From: Stentor coeruleus
Lineage: Eukaryota > Ciliophora > Heterotrichea > Heterotrichida > Stentoridae
Assembly (NCBI GenBank): GCA_001970955.1
Contig: MPUH01000716.1
Span: 1 to 38,526, forward strand
Direction of reading: 5' to 3'
Length of the DNA: 38,526 nucleotides
The notes beneath the pieces were generated by a model. That model saw nothing but the letters and a program-made list of their open reading frames with translations, searched no databases and was not told the origin of the DNA. Positions 36,590 to 38,526 of this stretch are shown in pieces; the first letter of the stretch is position 1, and every line of letters begins with the position of its first letter. A program made the position numbers and the translations under genes.

Positions 36590-37203
36590 TTTTTCAGTCT
36601 AATTAAGCATTTTTTAGTTAGAGATTTGGTTTAGAGAGTTTAAGGTATGAAAGTTCGTTGAGAAATTGCAAGATTTTATGGTTTTTGGATATAAAGTACT
36701 TAATTTTTTTTATAGTTTAAAAACTCTTTGGATAATAATCATAATGAAAATCATAATCTTTTAAATAGTATAACTTTAATAATTTTTTAGTCTTATAGCA
36801 TACATGACTCTAATATCATATCATTCTTAGCAAATAAAAATGTATAAAATTATTTATAATATAATTGACTTTAATTCCAAACAAATTTCCCTATCTATAA
36901 GCACACATTATCATACCTTAAATACACACTTAAATCATCTATACCAAATAAAGCATAAAACATATTATATACCCATAACCACTTTACCTATATTTTCTAA
37001 CATACTGAAATATTCCCTTCATATCCAAAACTCTTGCAAATAATTCCTCAATCAAACTCATCCTCTTCCATCAATCCATCACTTTTTATCACAAAAATTC
37101 TCTCTAAATATCCAAATATCCCACTTTTCTTCTCAACCTAATAAACTCCATCTATTCATCCATAACTTAATCATCAATTGTAGGCGAAACATATAAAAGC
37201 AAT
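36590..37203. other. Intergenic region, no gene supported
   Basis: G/T-rich and C-poor to about 36720, AT-rich in the middle, then C-rich and G-poor from about 36880 to 37190, ahead of the membrane protein gene. An open stretch at 36840-37043 has composition like the surrounding flank and no protein-like features, so it is not counted as a gene. Confidence 0.55.
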
Positions 37204-37923
37204 ATGGAAAAGGCAAAGCAAGGCTTTGAAAATGAGATTCATAGCAAGAACGCAAAAGAAAACCCTCAGATCTTGATGACAGCTATAGAAATGGTAGTTG
37301 GACTACTTATTGCCCTTGTGGCTAGTGCGTTTAGTATAATTTATGAGTCCCTTCAAGCAAATTTTTGGTTTTCAATTATCGCAATTGCTTGTGTAGTTCT
37401 GATTCCTTTATCAACAAAAGCTTCAGTGCTTCACTCTTCAGATTTTATCAGAGTATGCTTGTTCTTTATTTTCATCGCATCTGCAAGTCTTCTTTTAGTT
37501 TACTTGTCAATGATTATAGAGTCCTTTTTCTATGGTATTTGGCTTTATTTGACATCTGCACTGCTGATTTTCTATGAATATAATGGTATTGCCCCAGGGG
37601 ATCTTAAAAAAAGCTTCAAAGTTGTTGTTTGTGCTTTGTTTATTATGTCAGCACTATTGTGTATTTTGCTTATTATGAATTTTGACATATTTTTAGCTGT
37701 TAAGCTTGTAAGATTTATTTAGGCTATTGCATTTGTTCTTTCTACTTGGGTATCTTATGCTTTGATTACTTCAGCTATAGCAGTGGATGAACTTAAGAAA
37801 GGGCAAGAAATTAATAGAGATTCTTTGATGGAAGATAATTTGATTGTTTGGAGAAGTTTCCCAATTCAACTTGTGAAAACTTTCCCTGACTTCGTTAATT
37901 ACTTAAGATCAGCTAAGCGATAA
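37204..37923 (+). CDS. Multi-pass membrane protein with one 15-nt intron, unknown family
   Basis: Two exons (37204-37707 and 37723-37923) give 234 residues. After a charged start (MEKAKQGFENEIHSKNAKEN) come about six membrane segments: MVVGLLIALVASAFSIIY, FSIIAIACVVLIPL, VCLFFIFIASASLLLVYLSM, GIWLYLTSALLIFY, VVVCALFIMSALLCILLIM, and AIAFVLSTWVSYALITSAIA, which forms only after splicing. The cytosolic tail is hydrophilic (DELKKGQEINRDSLMEDN ... VNYLRSAKR). No family is recognised. It converges with the membrane protein gene at 38099, and the same pair, inverted and with this gene broken, is at the left end (1-440). That the right-hand copy is intact suggests it is the functional one in this window. 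Confidence 0.8.
37708..37722 (+). other. 15-nt intron in the multi-pass membrane protein gene
   Basis: GTAAGATTTATTTAG ends in the only in-frame TAG. Removing it joins AVKL to AIAFVLSTWVSY and completes a hydrophobic segment; the frame then runs to TAA at 37921. The decayed left-end copy confirms that the region downstream is coding. Confidence 0.93.
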
Positions 37924-38204
37924 GAGAGATTTTTTAATATATGAGTTGGTTATACTTATGAATAATAATGATATTAGGTCAGATAAAGAATATTGTATAT
38001 TCTTTTTTTATATAAGTTTTGATAAAGTAATAAGATTTGGTTAGTATGTTGGGAAAATATGAGTATAATTGAGTTATTGCTAAAGTTATTTTTCTAATCT
38101 AAGACCTAATTAAATTATTGGGAAGTCTAACTCCAAAATGATCGCGTTCGTCATTGAAACGATAAAGTTCTTGTCTTCTCAGAAGCAATCTTTCAACTTT
38201 ATGC
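37754..38204. repeat. Right arm of the diverged inverted duplication
   Basis: Reverse-complement match to bases 1-440, covering the 3' end of the gene at 37204-37923, the convergent spacer, and the C-terminal codons of the gene at 38099-38526. Similarity continues to at least 38204, where the left copy runs off the window, so the true length is unknown. Confidence 0.85.
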
Positions 38205-38526
38205 TTACTTTCTATTATCTTGTTTATTTTCTCATAAATTCTTTCAGTTAAAGACATGGTAAAACTTACTACAGAAAAAATTCCAGAAATAAGCCCTACC
38301 ACTGCGCTTGCTAACACAAAAATACTTTGCTTTTGGTACCTTTCTGTAAAAAGTCCAAAATTTCTTTGATTTATTAAAATATCTACTGAAAGTTTAGTTA
38401 ATTCAATCAATTCTTCTACAGTATAAGTTGATCCATAAACAGGCGGAGAATATTCAGTTAAATGATAGCCTTTAATAGAGCTAGGATAATCAGATATGGA
38501 TGAATAGAAAACTGATGGAGTAAATG
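38099..38526 (-). CDS. Single-pass membrane protein, partial (5' end outside window)
   Basis: The minus-strand frame is open from the window edge to TAG at 38099-38101. The visible part is about 141 residues: a polar stretch (FTPSVFYSSISDYPSSIKGY, then SPPVYGSTYTVEELIELTKL), one hydrophobic segment (SIFVLASAVVGLISGIFSVV), then a charged helix (ERIYEKINKIIESKHKVERL) and a tail ending LIRS. No start codon is seen, so the N-terminus lies beyond the window. The C-terminus is duplicated at bases 2-94. Function is not recognised. The last bases of the gene converge on the multi-pass membrane gene with a 175-base spacer. Confidence 0.75.
   Translation of the reverse strand, partial: FTPSVFYSSISDYPSSIKGYHLTEYSPPVYGSTYTVEELIELTKLSVDILINQRNFGLFTERYQKQSIFVLASAVVGLISGIFSVVSFTMSLTERIYEKINKIIESKHKVERLLLRRQELYRFNDERDHFGVRLPNNLIRS

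Noticed and set aside
36840..37043. Open stretch of 67 codons upstream of the membrane protein gene
   Set aside because: Its composition matches the surrounding C-rich, G-poor flank, it is low in complexity, and it shows no protein-like feature.
1..38526. Reassignment of TGA to tryptophan, as in Blepharisma, or of TAA/TAG to glutamine, as in Tetrahymena and Paramecium
   Set aside because: Conserved Trp positions use TGG, genes end naturally at TAA, TAG and TGA, and frames over 1,000 codons long contain none of the three.
1..38526. tRNA, rRNA or CRISPR features
   Set aside because: No tRNA B-box/T-loop signature with a matching arm, no rRNA-like sequence and no regularly spaced repeats were seen on either strand.

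Overview
The window looks like part of a ciliate somatic (macronuclear) genome, most probably a heterotrich such as Stentor. It is AT-rich and gene-dense, with eukaryotic gene content: histone H2A, signal peptidase complex subunit 3, a mitochondrial processing peptidase alpha subunit, TBC, kelch, MORN, PRL phosphatase and PHD-ELM2 proteins, and a protein kinase. Genes of up to 1,213 codons read under the standard code, all three stop codons are used as real terminators, and the few introns that can be placed are 15-16 nt with GT...AG ends. That combination is known from Stentor coeruleus; the species assignment is inference.

Layout. The left end (1-440) holds the C-terminus of one gene and the decayed 3' end of another. 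Both recur in inverted orientation as genes at the right end (37204-38526), so the two ends form a diverged inverted duplication. Between them, in order: a PHD-ELM2 gene (889-1636, +), a small membrane protein (2285-2575, -), an EF-hand-like protein (2705-3955, -), a WD40/TRP-like channel (4442-8083, -), an IMPACT/dynein-stalk fusion carrying an assembly scar (8757-10170, -), SPCS3 (10564-11085, -), a PRL phosphatase (11653-12180, -), a basic protein (12545-12997, +), a multi-pass membrane protein with two introns (13114-14044, +), a MORN protein (14068-14997, +), MPP-alpha (15016-16356, -), two basic hypothetical proteins (16842-17441 and 17803-18420, +), a divergent pair of an IQ-motif protein (18841-20499, -) and a coiled-coil protein (20581-23280, +), histone H2A (23795-24202, +), a basic protein (24728-25837, +), a broken Merlin/ISXO2-like transposase (about 26062-26541), a zinc-finger/TBC/EF-hand protein (27248-29077, +), a second WD40/TRP-like channel (29411-32866, -), a divergent kelch/coiled-coil pair (33331-34918) and a protein kinase (35276-36589, +).

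There is no operon-like pathway. Several genes fit membrane, calcium and cortex/cilium biology: two WD40-channel chimeras, EF-hand proteins, a MORN and a kelch protein each with a probable N-myristoylation signal, and PRL and TBC proteins ending in CaaX-like motifs. The most unusual items are the two WD40-ankyrin-TRP-like channels, the IMPACT + dynein-stalk fusion, the inverted duplication of the ends, a putative 13-nt intron, and a strong strand-composition switch inside most intergenic regions.
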